Positions 45,087 to 55,979 of a stretch of 64,000 bases of DNA are shown here, in pieces (within the stretch, counting starts at the first letter, position 1; each line of letters begins with the position of its first letter). Under the pieces are notes generated by a model. It did not search any database, was not told the origin of the DNA, and worked only from the letters and a program-made list of their open reading frames with translations. Source of the stretch: Oegoconia quadripuncta. Taxonomy: Eukaryota; Arthropoda; Insecta; Lepidoptera; Autostichidae. The stretch lies in the NCBI GenBank assembly GCA_949316235.1, contig OX438751.1:4984413-5048412 (forward strand), written 5' to 3'. The position numbers and the translations under genes were made by a program.

Positions 45087-45370
45087 TATAAAGCATATTA
45101 TAAAATATCAGACTATTTAGATGACAATCATCCCTGGACATAATCAGATCGTTCGCATGCCAGGCTATTTCACAATTAATAATGAAATATAAAAACCTTT
45201 GTGTAAAGTCAACGCCGGATTTTAAAAGAGCAACCCTTCGAGTTTTTTGCTTGTTCTTCTCAGGGGAAAATTGCATTTTGAACAAGCAGTAGCTTAAAAT
45301 TGACTATTTTAAGTGTACTCTGTGTACCTACAAAATAAAGCATTTTTAATTTCACCTGACTTTGACTTTG
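45087..45370 (+). mobile_element. LINE 3' fragment inserted in Repeat-E
   Basis: Starts AAAGCATATTATAAAATATC (the end of the RT frame, ISDYLDDN-PWT and a stop), then the UTR, AATAAAGCA and a GACTTT-type tail. GACA precedes the insertion and follows the tail, fitting a short target duplication. The UTR lacks the stretch around the MITE site seen in 9163-10747 and has private sequence (GTAAAGTCAACGCCGG), so this copy is older or from another subfamily. Confidence 0.82.
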
Positions 45371-45595
45371 ACACAATGCAAAATTGGTAAAGCCATTTAG
45401 GCTACAGGTGGTAACATGGAAACACATAAAACATTACCCTTGTCCTTGGGCAGTCGAGTAAAAAACCGCACACAAAACAGACCACGCATTCCTGAGATAC
45501 GTATGGACAAAGACTGGACATCCACACATACATACACAACGCCGACAAATACCTAACAACCATCGTATTTCGTCGGGTGTTAGAAGCGAGGCGGC
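45371..45595 (+). repeat. Repeat-E, right part
   Basis: ACAATGCAAAATTGGTAAAG, TTTAGGCTACAGGTGGTAAC, CAGTCGAGTAAAAAACCGCA, CACGCATTCCTGAGATACGT, CCATCGTATTTCGTCGGG. Continues the element interrupted at 45087. Confidence 0.65.
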
Positions 45596-46582
45596 GTACA
45601 TAAATTTACACACCAAAGTGTTCAAACTAAACGACATGATATATAAATCCCGATGTTAATCGAAGAGGACAGAGAACCTTTCGACAAGAAACTATTCCAT
45701 TTATTTTTATCCCACTTCGAATTAGCAGATTGAAAGCTTAAAGTTTTAAAACGCTCAGAAATGTGGTGATCACACCACCTATTTTCGTATTCTGGTTAAT
45801 CTCTCTCACTCTTGCATTTAGAAACGCCATTAAAACCCGAATGGTGTGCACGAGATTTTTTTTTACCAAACATAAAACTAAATGGAAACTCCGAATATGA
45901 ATCGGGAAATGGACTAATTATTCAGTGGCACACTAAATCGTATCGTTCAGTGTAAATGAAGAATTCCATATTAGTTTAAAGTCTTAATGATAGATGGAGC
46001 TGTGTCGTTTTTAAATATCGATCCAATAATTTTGAAACCTTTACTTATCTGTGACATGGTAGTGCCAAAACGATTTCATAACGGTTTTTTACTTTGAAAG
46101 CTAGTATTTCTTATAATATGGTTCTTAGCCAAGTTCGATGAAAGATTAAAACTTTAAAACAGCTGGTTCATTTACTAGGTAGATAATTATTTCGAATTTC
46201 CGCGATTTTGAATATTTACAATTATTGAGTACCTAAGTTTTATTAATCGTGATAAAACGGGTAAATCTTATTGTAAATAGGAAATTATCCAATTATTTAC
46301 TGGAAATGCAATAAAAGATTAACACAGAGTACATGAAGGTGTCCTTGACGTTTTTATAGTTAGTGGGATTTTGTTTGACAAAACATCACAGACTTTAGCT
46401 GTATTATTTATTATCTATCACAGAGACACTTTTTTATATGAACACTCATTCTGTATTTACAGACTTGGAATCGCGACGGAGGGTTCCGTAGCAAAAATTA
46501 TTATCGTCTTTGAGATACAGGCTTAACAAACATTCAGGAAATTCCTAAATTTTGCCCGTCCCGAAATTTAAGATACACTGCT
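45596..46582. other. Stretch without recognised gene
   Basis: AT-rich. GGAGGGTTCCGTAGCAAAAA at about 46478-46500 may be a Repeat-K scrap. Nothing coding. Confidence 0.4.
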
Positions 46583-46716
46583 GTCGATTCGGATGTACAC
46601 CAACAAAACTAAAATCAGTTTTAAAGTAGTACTATCTCTTTCTCCCTGGAACAGTACGATGAGACGGCACCACTCCAAAACTGGTTTTAGATTACTTGGT
46701 GTACATCCGAATCGAC
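46583..46716 (+). mobile_element. Palindromic MITE-P, copy 2
   Basis: GTCGATTCGGATGTACACCA at the left, GGTGTACATCCGAATCGAC at the right, with the centre CTCCCTGGAACAGTACGATG in the same orientation as copy 1. ACC follows the right end in all three copies, so the true terminus may be up to three bases longer. Confidence 0.88.
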
Positions 46717-47013
46717 ACCATTGAAAGAAATTGTTATAACACTAACAAAAACTTGATTTATATGCAATTAGATGTTGCGCGAACAAATGTCTTTCTCGGT
46801 TATCTTAGTTTAACGAATAATACATTATGTATGTTGTTGCTAAAAGGATACTCCATGCTTCATTTTGTTATTTTACAGTAAAATAATGTTTGCAGTTTCT
46901 CATCAGACAAGTGAACGATATAGGCGTGTGGCTGCGATCGCATTCACAACTATACATATTGTGAAATGTCGCGCGAAATATTTGTCCTGCTCATTCGCTT
47001 GGACGAAATATAC

Positions 47014-47077
47014 AACTATCCCACTCTTACTTCTACGTCGCGCGCGACAAAAGATGTCCTGCTACGGGGGCAGGTCA
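47014..47077 (+). repeat. Repeat-N copy 2
   Basis: ACTATCCCACTCTTACTTCT, ACGTCGCGCGCGACAAAAGA, CCTGCTACGGGGGCAGG. Diverged by a few substitutions and short indels from 44658-44722. Confidence 0.6.
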
Positions 47078-47153
47078 TAAAAATAATAGAGAATTTAAAA
47101 CTGAAAAAAGTTCTAAAGACTTAATACATGAAATATGTACAAAAAATTAATAT

Positions 47154-47257
47154 TCCTAATAATTATAAATGCGAAAGTTTGGATGTTAGTTTGTTACTCA
47201 ATTTTTTGCTGAACCGATTTAGATAAAATAGAATTTGCGGGCGGAAAGCCAGTCTAA
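47154..47257 (+). mobile_element. Internally deleted Helitron-like copy
   Basis: TCCTAATAATTATAAATGCG, AAAGTTTGGATGTTAGTTTG, GCTGAACCGATTTAGATAAA, then directly GCGGGCGGAAAGCCAGTCTA. It joins the first ~75 bases of the family to its last ~25, with the terminal hairpin decayed. Confidence 0.55.
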
Positions 47258-48716
47258 AATGATGATCGAAAGATTTTCATAGAGCACCCCTATATTAGCG
47301 TGTCGAATACTGAGATAGCGGAAGTAGTCTCGTAAATATCAAATTTGAAATCATGCGAAATATTACAGTTATACTTCCACCAGAGCAGTAATAATAAAAC
47401 TGATGTATGATCAGATCAAAATCAGAAACAATTATACTTTTTGACTCTCCCACAATTATCAAATATTTATGTAAATATATTTTGGAATTTGATATTAAAC
47501 TTTACCCCTGTACTTGTATCACGTGTGTTGTAACGCAATTTGTACTCGTCTATTCTTGTCTTGCTATTATCCTAGTCTCATTGTGATTGTTCTTATTTTA
47601 TATAATGTTTACATTTAATTGTTCTAGATGGTGAAGTGAATAACTGACCAAAAGAATTTATCTCTATTCTAAAACCGGTCATCCTTTCTCAAGATATTTT
47701 GTATACGTTATCATTGGCAGAATTTATTGTGCTTGAAAGAGCACGATACAAAGAGCCAGAAAAAAAAAACAATATACCTTACCTACTTCTTGTAAAATGT
47801 GTTTTCTTATCTGTTGGGCAATAAAGCGTATATACCCTTTATAGTATCTAATATTGTATACTTTTTACTTTTATATTGTTTTTTACCTTTTGCCTGTCTT
47901 TTTGACTAATTAGTTTATTGTTTTGTTTACTTTCGATTCGCTATGTTATGATTAAAATATTATTTCACCACCCGAAGAACCCTCTTTTATCTAATACAGT
48001 CCATAAAATCACAGCGTACTTGTATTGTATTGTGCTATACTAAATTACATGGAAAGAGTAAAAATTCCAAGAAGAACAGAAGAAGTATATTGTCAGCTAC
48101 CTTCTGACATGTGACATGTGTCGCATAAAGTCTATCGGTACAAAAATTCGCGGCCCTTGCAACGGGTCGGCCCGGCTCCCAGACCAACTAGTTGGTGTAT
48201 GGCCCGGCTCCTGTAGAGTAGTTCTAATAGGTGAGTCTATATCGAGCTGCAATAACGTCAAAAGAAAATCTGCAAGAAACACAACTTCAACCAACTAAAC
48301 TATAGTCGATTTCCTTCTAATTTACAATTCATTCAAGTCAAACAACGATTATTGAAGCCCCGATGGATATCTGGCAGAACAACACGCAACCCGTAACAGC
48401 TGTAGCAATCATAAATTGTGAATGTAAAAGATTTCAAAATCACTGTCACTTGGCATTGGGGACGCAATTTAATTTTTTTTACTGCACGAAACAAAAGGTC
48501 CGAAGAATGTCTCTTTATAAATATAAAATACGGAAAGTCCGTCGGTCGCCAACTAGCTGTCGTAGAACAGTCCAATGCGTGTTAAAATAGACACAGTATC
48601 TAGTTCGACGATAGAAGTCAAGCCGACAATCGGCTATGCATCGTTGAGGTTATAACTGAATGCGACAAAGATATTTTCCAAACGACGTGAAAAAATTATT
48701 TCTACACATTAAAACT
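47258..48716. other. Stretch without confirmed gene
   Basis: AT-rich except 48140-48240. There an open segment with GGCCCGGCTC repeated (about 48169 and 48200) is followed by AATAG-GTGAGT at 48228-48236, which looks like a 5' splice site on the plus strand. I could not find a convincing upstream acceptor or a protein family, so no exon is called. Confidence 0.35.
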
Positions 48717-49030
48717 ACTTTTAAAAACAAGCTTTTAATACTATCACATATTATTCTATTACAAAGACGAGTAACATAAAATCCATCAAGGAGTTCCACT
48801 GACAATCTTCTGGCTTCATCTTCAGACTCCCGTCATCATGTGGCTCATTGCAACAAAACAAACTAGCCCAAATTTGACTATCTTGCCATTTGTGATAGCA
48901 ATTCCCGTCCCTACATCCCGGCTCCATCATCAGATCAGCTCGATGATACCACACTATTGCATTGTCACCAAACTTACATGAATATGCCAAATTTCAGTTC
49001 AATCAGATACCAGCAAGTGTTTAAAAAATT
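48717..49030 (-). repeat. Repeat-F, reverse
   Basis: ACGAGTAACATAAAATCCAT, CAAGGAGTTCCACTGACAAT, GGCTCCATCATCAGATCAGC, CTATTGCATTGTCACCAAAC, TGCCAAATTTCAGTTCAATC. Reverse of 41683-42020. Unclassified family. Confidence 0.7.
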
Positions 49031-49219
49031 TTTTGTTAAAACACTGTTAATTGATCAATGGAACTAATTTAGAGCTAAGAATAGGTAAAGTGAAGTCGCT
49101 GTTGCTACAATTATAAAAATTCTCAATGTAATTAAATCCAGATGTCGTTTCCAAATCGACTTAATCGCGAAACAAATCCGGGAACGTGTTAGTAACGGCT
49201 GAGCGAGCTACATTTCATT

Positions 49220-49305
49220 GACTTAATACCCGACTGCCCTAGGAAGGAGGGCAATGTTTTTCGTGATTATGTAGGTATATGTATGTAAATTTCCTACCGA
49301 TTTAT
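49220..49305 (-). repeat. Repeat-E fragment, reverse
   Basis: ACCCGACTGCCCTAGGAAGG, AGGGCAATGTTTTTCGTG and TATGTATGTAAATTTCC are the central Repeat-E words in reverse. Confidence 0.5.
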
Positions 49306-49420
49306 GCGCAAGGTGTTGTTAGAATCATGTTAATCCCCAGAGTGTCATTTGATATATTTTATTCCCTTTTTAGTTCCTTTTTATATGCAGTCAGGTATTT
49401 TGGTTTTTAAACACTTATAT

Positions 49421-49495
49421 TTTTTTTTATGCACGACGGGTTCGTACTTTACCTCAATCACACCTGATTTTAAGTGAAGATGAGGTCGAAGGTTT
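49421..49495 (-). mobile_element. SINE-D 3' end fragment, reverse
   Basis: Poly(T), then ATGCACGACGGGTTCGTACT, TTACCTCAATCACACCTGAT and GAAGATGAGGTCGAAGG. Strongly 5'-truncated. Confidence 0.75.
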
Positions 49496-49945
49496 TAACC
49501 AACTTTATAAGAGGACGTTATCAATTCGACAGCATTTTGATAAGTTTCATTATTAAATAAAATTGTTTGAAAAGGTGGTATAACAATAATTTTGTGAAGA
49601 TCAGACGATATACTCTGGAAATAGAGAACGAAATCATATAATTGAAGTCGTTTGTTTTGCCAAATTTTGACGGCTCCATTATTCATTTGAAGACTGCAAA
49701 AGATTTGATTTACCGCGTGTGTGCGTCTGATTTTATATAATTGATTTTGATGAGTGTATATGTAAAATAAGATCCTAATTTATTAGTTCCGATCAGTGGA
49801 TTCAATGGAACACGTGATTGTGTATGTTACAAGTATTCCAAATTACAATTTTGTTTATAAAATAATAATAAAAAGAACACAGCGCCTGTCGACGAAAAGT
49901 ACCACTTCCATTGATTTATATGCTACAGATATGGTGCCGCGATCA
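49496..49945. other. Stretch without recognised gene
   Basis: A 63-codon minus frame (49495-49686) has no recognised domain. Nothing else. Confidence 0.4.
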
Positions 49946-50361
49946 AATATGAAATTGGCGTTTTGTATGAAGAATTTCGTTAAGACTGTTTTCTCCTACA
50001 AACATTTTTGTTTTTTTTTTGGGAACAGCAAATCCAAATTTAGCTAAACTTTGTGTGTATTATCGAATAACATTAAGTTAAGTATAGGCAGCGTTAATTT
50101 TTAAAAGTACTTAACCGCTTTATTAAAGTTTCAGCGAAGCTAAGAAATGATTATGGGAAGCACATGAAAAGCGCTCTGTTCATTTTTTTTTAATATGCGA
50201 TTTAGCCCAGAAATTAAAAAATATTTCATGTGAAACCTTGAAATCATTTATTCCATTTTCCAAAAAAAAAAACAACTTTGGATATAGCTTTGAAAATCGC
50301 AGGAATTGGTACATATGATTAACGAAGAAAAAATACTTCAATTTCATAGGCAAATACCCAA
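49946..50361 (+). mobile_element. MITE-TA2 copy 2
   Basis: Left end decayed (TATGAAATTGGCGTTTTGTA), then TTAAGACTGTTTTCTCCTAC, CAAATCCAAATTTAGCTAAA, GAAGCACATGAAAAGCG, TTTCATGTGAAACCTTGAAA, and the right end CAATTTCATAGGCAAATACC followed by CAA-TA. Full length about 415 bp. Short frames on both strands are also open in copy 3 but only because the element is AT-rich and young. Confidence 0.75.
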
Positions 50362-50764
50362 TATTATCAAAAAATAGAAGCAATTGCAATATTAATTAAA
50401 TATCAAAATGGGAACAAGTCTTTCCTACAATTATTAAAGATGCCAGTTTTATTCCTCAAATTTTCTCTGAAGTGGTTCCAAAATAGATCTTTCTTTTGGC
50501 AAAGTTATATTTCAAAAATAATGGCAACAATGAATAAAAGAAAATTAATAAAAAAAAACTGAGCATGTGTATTCGTTGGCATACAGTGTACTTACAAGCG
50601 ACATCCGAACTCGGTCCATGTTTCGTTGGATGCGGAAGTCAATTTTAATTTCCTTTTTGTTACTTTTGTGATTCATAGTGAAACATACAATTCATAAAAA
50701 TACATTGGTAGATTAAATATTTGTTAAACTTATAACTAAATAACTAAATAAGTAGTGAGTATTT
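50362..50764. other. Stretch without recognised gene
   Basis: AT-rich; nothing supported. Confidence 0.4.
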
Positions 50765-50940
50765 AAAAACCCAAAATCCGACAGAATATTTTGTATTTTT
50801 ACCATAAAATGTATTCTGACACTGGGACTACAAAATCGGTCGACCCGTTTAGGCTACAGGAGGATCATAAAAATCAACATACACCCGAAACCCTTTACCC
50901 TTTTTCATAGGTAGTCGGGTAAGAAGACAATACGGTCCGT
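50765..50940 (+). repeat. Repeat-E fragment
   Basis: AAATCCGACAGAATATTTTG, GTTTAGGCTACAGGAGGATC, CAACATACACCCGAAACCCT, TTCATAGGTAGTCGGGTAAG. Confidence 0.6.
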
Positions 50941-51389
50941 GTTTTCTTGGCCGCGTTTCGGATGCAATATTTAAACGTAAACGCTTTAGAAATATATTAC
51001 TATTACAAAACTTGTGGGCCCATTTATACAGTAGCGTAAAATAGCTAAAATATAGATTTCAGGTCACATTTCCTATACGCAGACATAGCAACAGTCGATT
51101 GGTGAATTATTTTGACAGGAACCTAAATTCTTAACTATAGTTCACTCACGATAATGATATTTCAAAATTTCTTCCAAACGATTTACTTTACAATACAGTT
51201 ATTGTCAGTTGAGCAGCTTACCACCAAAATATGAAGAACGCTGATCGTTATGATACAGGTTTCAGCCTTAATATATCGTCCACTTAATATATTGTATTTA
51301 GTGTGAACCGTAACTTTATTTGCACAATAAAATTGTAAAAATTATGTAAAATGAGGCTCCATTTAATAAAGTTTATTAAAATTATAAGA

Positions 51390-51480
51390 AAACTAACGAT
51401 AGACAATGACATCGAAATACACCAAAACTACTGTGTTAAAAGCTAAATATCCTCGAAACGGCTCAAGAGATTTTCATCTT
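51390..51480 (+). repeat. Repeat-E, left part (split by SINE-B)
   Basis: GACATCGAAATACACCAAAA, ACTGTGTTAAAAGCTAAATA, CGGCTCAAGAGATTTTCATC. Interrupted by the SINE at 51481; continues at 51717. Confidence 0.55.
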
Positions 51481-51716
51481 TGATGACCGATTGGTGTAGT
51501 GGATAGTGACACTCTCAGCGAAACCAACAGTTGCTGGTTCGAATCCTGCGAGGGGTAAATGTTTGTGTGATGAATACGAACATTTGTTCCCGATGTTTAT
51601 ATAAATATTTATGTATGTTTATCCGTTGTCTAGTATTCATAATACAAGCTTTCCTTAGTTTGGGACTAGATGATTGGTGTAAGCGTCCGAAATATTTATA
51701 TTTATTTATTTATCAT
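51481..51716 (+). mobile_element. SINE-B, full-length, inside Repeat-E
   Basis: TGATGACCGATTGGTGTAGT, B box GGTTCGAATCCTGCG, GGGGTAAATGTTTGTGTGAT, TTTATCCGTTGTCTAGTATT, AGTTTGGGACTAGATGATTG, GTGTAAGCGTCCGAAATATT, ATTT tail. TCATC occurs just before and ATCATC just after, consistent with a short target duplication in Repeat-E (uninterrupted form at 44920). Confidence 0.87.
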
Positions 51717-51860
51717 AATATAGCTATGGACCTGACTTGATATAAACTGTTCCTTCGTTTCACACTAACATCGGACCACGCGTTACTGAGACACGTCCAG
51801 ACAAACACACAACACCGTCAAATACATAACACCCGTCGTTCTACGTCGGCGGTTAAATTT
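51717..51860 (+). repeat. Repeat-E, right part
   Basis: ATAATATAGCTATGGACCTG, CACGCGTTACTGAGACACGT, AACACCGTCAAATACATAAC, ACCCGTCGTTCTACGTCGGC. Confidence 0.6.
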
Positions 51861-51910
51861 GTATACCTGTGTATAAGAATAATGTTTATTTACAAAATGT
51901 TACATAGGTG

Positions 51911-52206
51911 AAGCATTGTTGGCTCAGCGGTTAAGACGCGGTCTCCCATTCGATTCCCAGGCAGGCTATGTACCAATGAGTTGTTAAATTAAATTTATTT
52001 ACTTATGTGCATTTATCCGACTGGTCTTAAGCGGTGAAGAAAAACATCGTGAGGAAACATCCATGCCTGAGAAATAAAAATTCAAAGGCATGTGAAGTTC
52101 CCAACCCGCATTGGGCCAGCGTGGTGGACTATGGCCCATACTCCCTCATTATACGAGGGAAGGGCTATATCCCTGCAGTGGGAAGTTTACGGGCTGAGAT
52201 GATGAC
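51911..52206 (+). mobile_element. SINE-C, forward, deletion before B box
   Basis: TTGTTGGCTCAGCGGTTAAG, then GTCTCCCATTCGATTCCCAG: the AATTTGGGAGGTCCGGG segment ahead of the B box is deleted. The rest is intact: TCGTGAGGAAACATCCATGC, CCGCATTGGGCCAGCGTGGT, ATATCCCTGCAGTGGGAAGT, GGGCTGAGATGATGA. Confidence 0.86.
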
Positions 52207-52290
52207 ATAGTTGAAACAAAAGATGTCAGGCTGTACTTTGTATTTAATAATACAATAGTTTATGCAACCTGTATTTCAGCATACAATGTT

Positions 52291-52444
52291 GTCGATTCGG
52301 ATGTACACCAACTTAACTAAACTAAACTAAAACCAGTTTTGGAGTGGTGCCGTCGCATCGTACTGTTCCAGGGAGAAAGTGACAGCACTACTTTAAAACT
52401 GGTTTTAGTTTAATTTAGTTTAGTTGGTGTACATCTGAATCGAC
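52291..52444 (-). mobile_element. Palindromic MITE-P, copy 3 (inverted, expanded arms)
   Basis: GTCGATTCGGATGTACACCA at the left and GGTGTACATCTGAATCGAC at the right. The centre reads CATCGTACTGTTCCAGGGAG, the reverse of copies 1 and 2. The arms carry extra AACTAAACTAAA and TTTAATTTAGTTTAG units, making this copy about 20 bp longer. Confidence 0.88.
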
Positions 52445-52624
52445 ACCAATGCCCTCCCCCTGGAGATTAGCAGGATTAGATCCACAGATCTGCAGCATCA
52501 CATACACATATGTGTGAGTATATATCTAACTAATATATGTGGTTGTGGGTGTTTGTGTATGTGGTATAATCACGGCATGTGGTTTTTTTTTTCCTCTACT
52601 TAAGGGAGAGGTTTTCTTTTGTTT

Positions 52625-52750
52625 GTATTTGTATCGGTAAAGATCGCGGGAAGCCGCTGGATGCGGGCAACGCAGGACAGATCGTTGTGGACATCCTTGG
52701 GGGAGGCCTTTCTCCAGCAGTCGACGTCTTTCGGCTGATATGATGATGAT
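52625..52750 (+). pseudogene. RTE-like LINE C-terminus and tail
   Basis: From 52640 to the stop at 52736-52738 the frame is open and gives GSRWMRATQDRSLWTSLGEA followed by FLQQSTSFG. This is the characteristic end of lepidopteran RTE-type proteins (WMRAAQDRSLWKSLGEAYVQQWTSFG in style), followed by GATATGATGATGAT. Only the last ~33 codons remain. Confidence 0.75.
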
Positions 52751-55189
52751 ATCGGTTTTACGATGTATGTTTAAGTTTACATGAATTTGTCAATAGATGT
52801 CGTTGTAAGGTTTTACATCGCGATATCGTTACGTTCCGTAAGATTAGTATAGCCACTTACGAGATATTAAATAAACTTACCTTTGTACACCTTAAGAGCG
52901 ATTGTTTTATTATAGACCTAATTCACGGAGTACCTAGACAACTTTTTGGTATATACTTTTTTATATATACATATACAAATATATGTATATTTATCAATTT
53001 TGCTGTAAAGGTCCAGGAAATTTGTGATTGTGTAGTTCCGATGTTCGACAAGCATCCTAATCCATCTACATAGGAACAGAAACTTTCTATCACGCTAGCA
53101 ACCTGGCCCTTTGCCTTCGTATAAAATATCTGCGTTATATTCTGGTGTAGTTTTTCTATTTTCCACCAGCAACTGCGATGTCAAATCATTAAAGAGCTGT
53201 AACCGAGTGGAAAATTTAATAGTAACGCGGATTTTGTTTAAAAAATATTGTCCAGAATATAGACAGGTATCGTGTTAGTTGTACTAATAACTATCGTTTT
53301 TACATGAAATATTTTCTTTTATACAATTTTACGGCTGTTTTATAGCTAATGTAACTTTTTCTCAACAATCGTTTCGCTGCAAGAATTAACAGCAACGAAG
53401 GGAAAAGTGGTTTTTATTTTAGTACTAAACACATGTGTGATTGATTTAAATATTAGAATTTTGCAATAATATACCGGATGAGTTTTTTATCATACAGATA
53501 AAAAATGGGCAGTGAAGTAGAAGGCATTGGCATAGGTAGGTTACTTTTTATTTTCAAAACCATAATCGAATATAGCCTTGTGTCATTTGACGGTCGCGTT
53601 AGTAGCCTATTCCATATAATTACATCATTAAATTAAATAAATAAAAAATAAAATATATTTAATGCTAAAATTGATGATGCAAATATATATAAATTCGTAA
53701 ATAGTTTTAGTTATCAAATAGTTATCAAATATTTTGAAATGTATTATAGTATATAATGAGTATCAGAGAATAAAATTATAAACGCTTTTGTCATATCTAA
53801 GACTTTGTTAATACGATATTGTAGTCAGTTTAAAAATTATTTCAGCATATATGCATAAACTCGTCGAGAACACAAAAGTACGCAATTTTATAAAACGGAC
53901 TTTATATTTGAAAGGTTGATTTACATTTACCTTTCAAGGCGATCTCCTATTGGATGAATACGTACAAGTAAATAATTAGGTATTTACTTATGTATGGCGA
54001 TACAGGATAATCAATATATTTATAATTAAACTGCTATAATTAGTAATTAGCGAACAGTTGTTATAGACACAGTTTAAAATAAATATGCTTCATCGTCATT
54101 TCGTTGAAATTTGCGTCGCTTTTCCGACACATGATTACTCTTTCCGAATCGGCAGTAGCTCGGACATACTGACTGACAGAAATGCATAAACTCTATTATT
54201 GTCATTCAACAAATGATATAATGTATTTTATGTTGAAATAAGTGCATGAAGTTTGAAAAGTGTTAGTACATCGATAAAATCATCACGGTTTAATTTTATT
54301 GTTGGCATATTGAATACAAGAAAGGGTTTTCACGGGTTTATTGTATGTTTAATTTTAGAAATTACTGACAATGGATTTAATATGTAGGTATTATTTATTA
54401 CTGAGATATTATACTTAGCAATCATCGGGTTTATCGGTCATTATTAAATCTTAAATTATTTACAATCGTGATAAAGATAGACAAAATCCAAATTAAATAA
54501 ACTTTAATAGATTCGTGTATTTTAATTATTATTAAGTACATTCAATCGTAAAATAATGTAACACATTTTGAAGTTAAATTTTGGTTATTTAAGTCTCAGA
54601 ACCGTGGAAAGTTCGTGATAATTTTATTTGAATTATTTTAAACGAAACATGTACCTAAATGTTTTAATTTATATTCGCTAGATCCAGTCCACTTTGTAGC
54701 CTAATATTCGTATCAACTCGTAATTTCTTCATTAAATCCGATCGAAACAATCGCAGCTGAAACTCTCGATTCGAATTTCGAACAACTGACATTTCAAAAG
54801 AAAACTTGGAACCGGCGCAAATATTCAGACATAGAATAATAGGTATTCCTGAGCAGTTCGCGTGTAAATTCGTTGGAAAATTGTATTTGAGAATAGCAGC
54901 GGGACGATAATTTAAACCTGACCCGAAATGTTAGACTTTAATTGAAAAAAAAAACTTTAATAGAAACATATCCAGAAGGCATTAATAAAAATGTAATACT
55001 CACTTTTGTATAAAATCAGCGGGAAAATATAACACAATCCGTTCCACCTCTCTTACAATTCAATAGAGAAAATCACAAAAAGCTTTTTGCAAACACATCA
55101 GAGATCAAATCAAATAAAACGGCACACATCAACATAACATTTACAATAGAGAACAGTACAGGAGAAACGTTTTGTCGTCGAGTGGAAAA
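52751..55189. other. TE-poor stretch; candidate exon inside
   Basis: About 2.4 kb with no recognised repeat, the cleanest in the window. It contains a possible exon at 53498-53535. A minus-strand splice-donor-like CAAAG-GTAAGT lies at about 52876-52886 and another (AAAA-GTGAGT) at about 54998-55007. No long frame on either strand. Confidence 0.4.
53498..53535 (+). other. Candidate first coding exon (38 nt), unconfirmed
   Basis: A T-rich tract ends in CATACAG at 53497 (acceptor-like). ATAAAAAATGG gives an ATG at 53505 in an excellent insect start context, followed by an open 31-nt segment encoding MGSEVEGIGI plus one base, then CATAG-GTAGGT, a donor-like site at 53536. Acceptor, start context, open frame and donor within 45 bases in TE-poor DNA is what a start-codon exon would look like. 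No family can be named from ten residues, and no partner exon was found. Confidence 0.3.
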
Positions 55190-55460
55190 AGGGAAATATA
55201 AAATATTCGACGCGATCGTACGTAAATTTTCGCGGGAAATGTCGAGTGTAGGAACACGACCCACCCACGCAACGGTCAGAGAGCGACTGAACGGATTCAC
55301 CTGCATTGCGTGCGCTGGCCAGTGGCGCTAGACGGAGCGCGCTACACTTTCCTTGGTTTGGGTTAGAGAGAGATAGGACACACACGTGGTCGTACCCATC
55401 AGGGGTAGTTTTCAGGAAAGGGGCGCGATATTACAAAGCTAGGTATGTATTTTGCATTAT
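55190..55460. promoter_or_regulatory. CpG-rich, promoter-like patch
   Basis: The GC content and CpG count rise sharply (CGACGCGATCGTACG, GCGTGCGCTGGCCAGTGGCG, CGGAGCGCGC). TTTTCGCGGGAAA at 55227-55239 fits an E2F-type site. On the plus strand GCTAG-GTATGT at 55438-55448 resembles a donor closing a first exon; on the minus strand AAAA-GTGAGT (55003-54998) could do the same. The short minus-strand frames across it (55073-55385) are not convincing proteins and would fit a 5' UTR. Direction is undecided. Confidence 0.35.
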
Positions 55461-55889
55461 GAAGCCTTGGACAATAGAACCAGTTTATGCCCTTTTGTTG
55501 GCGTAGATATGCGATGCGACTTTTCGAAGACAACCATTTTTCTTTAATGTATAGCTTAGCTCTTTTAACCCTCCGTTAAAAAACACAATGCGCGCTAATG
55601 TAATTTGAAAACGGCTTTCATATTAACAATATTAAAAGATAAAAATAACAAGTAGCTTTTGTATGAATTGAAAAAAAAAAGATAGGATAATGCTTCTGGA
55701 GAGAGTGGCACGGAAATTTTTGAAAGGTTATTTGTAGAAAGGTAGAGTTAAGCACATTATTAGATTTATGTCGCAAATTCTCGATGTCTTTTTAACCAGA
55801 GCGTAAGAGTAAGTTGCCCGGACACCAAATATATCAATTGCCGACATGTCACAGCATTGGAACATTTGCTAGCAGTTCCTTGGTAACGG
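55461..55889. other. Stretch without recognised gene
   Basis: Nothing supported. Confidence 0.4.
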
Positions 55890-55979
55890 GGTTATTTAAG
55901 ATCCACGCGGCCGAAGAGGAAACTCCCATGCTCCTAGACCCTGCGAAATCTGTAGTTCGAATCCACCTAGTGGTAAATA
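55890..55979 (+). mobile_element. SINE head (SINE-B-like), interrupted
   Basis: Decayed head ending with a B box GTAGTTCGAATCCACCTAGT and GGTAAATA. In SINE-B the next bases are TTTGTGTGATGAAT; here they resume at 56391 after MITE-TA2. Confidence 0.6.
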
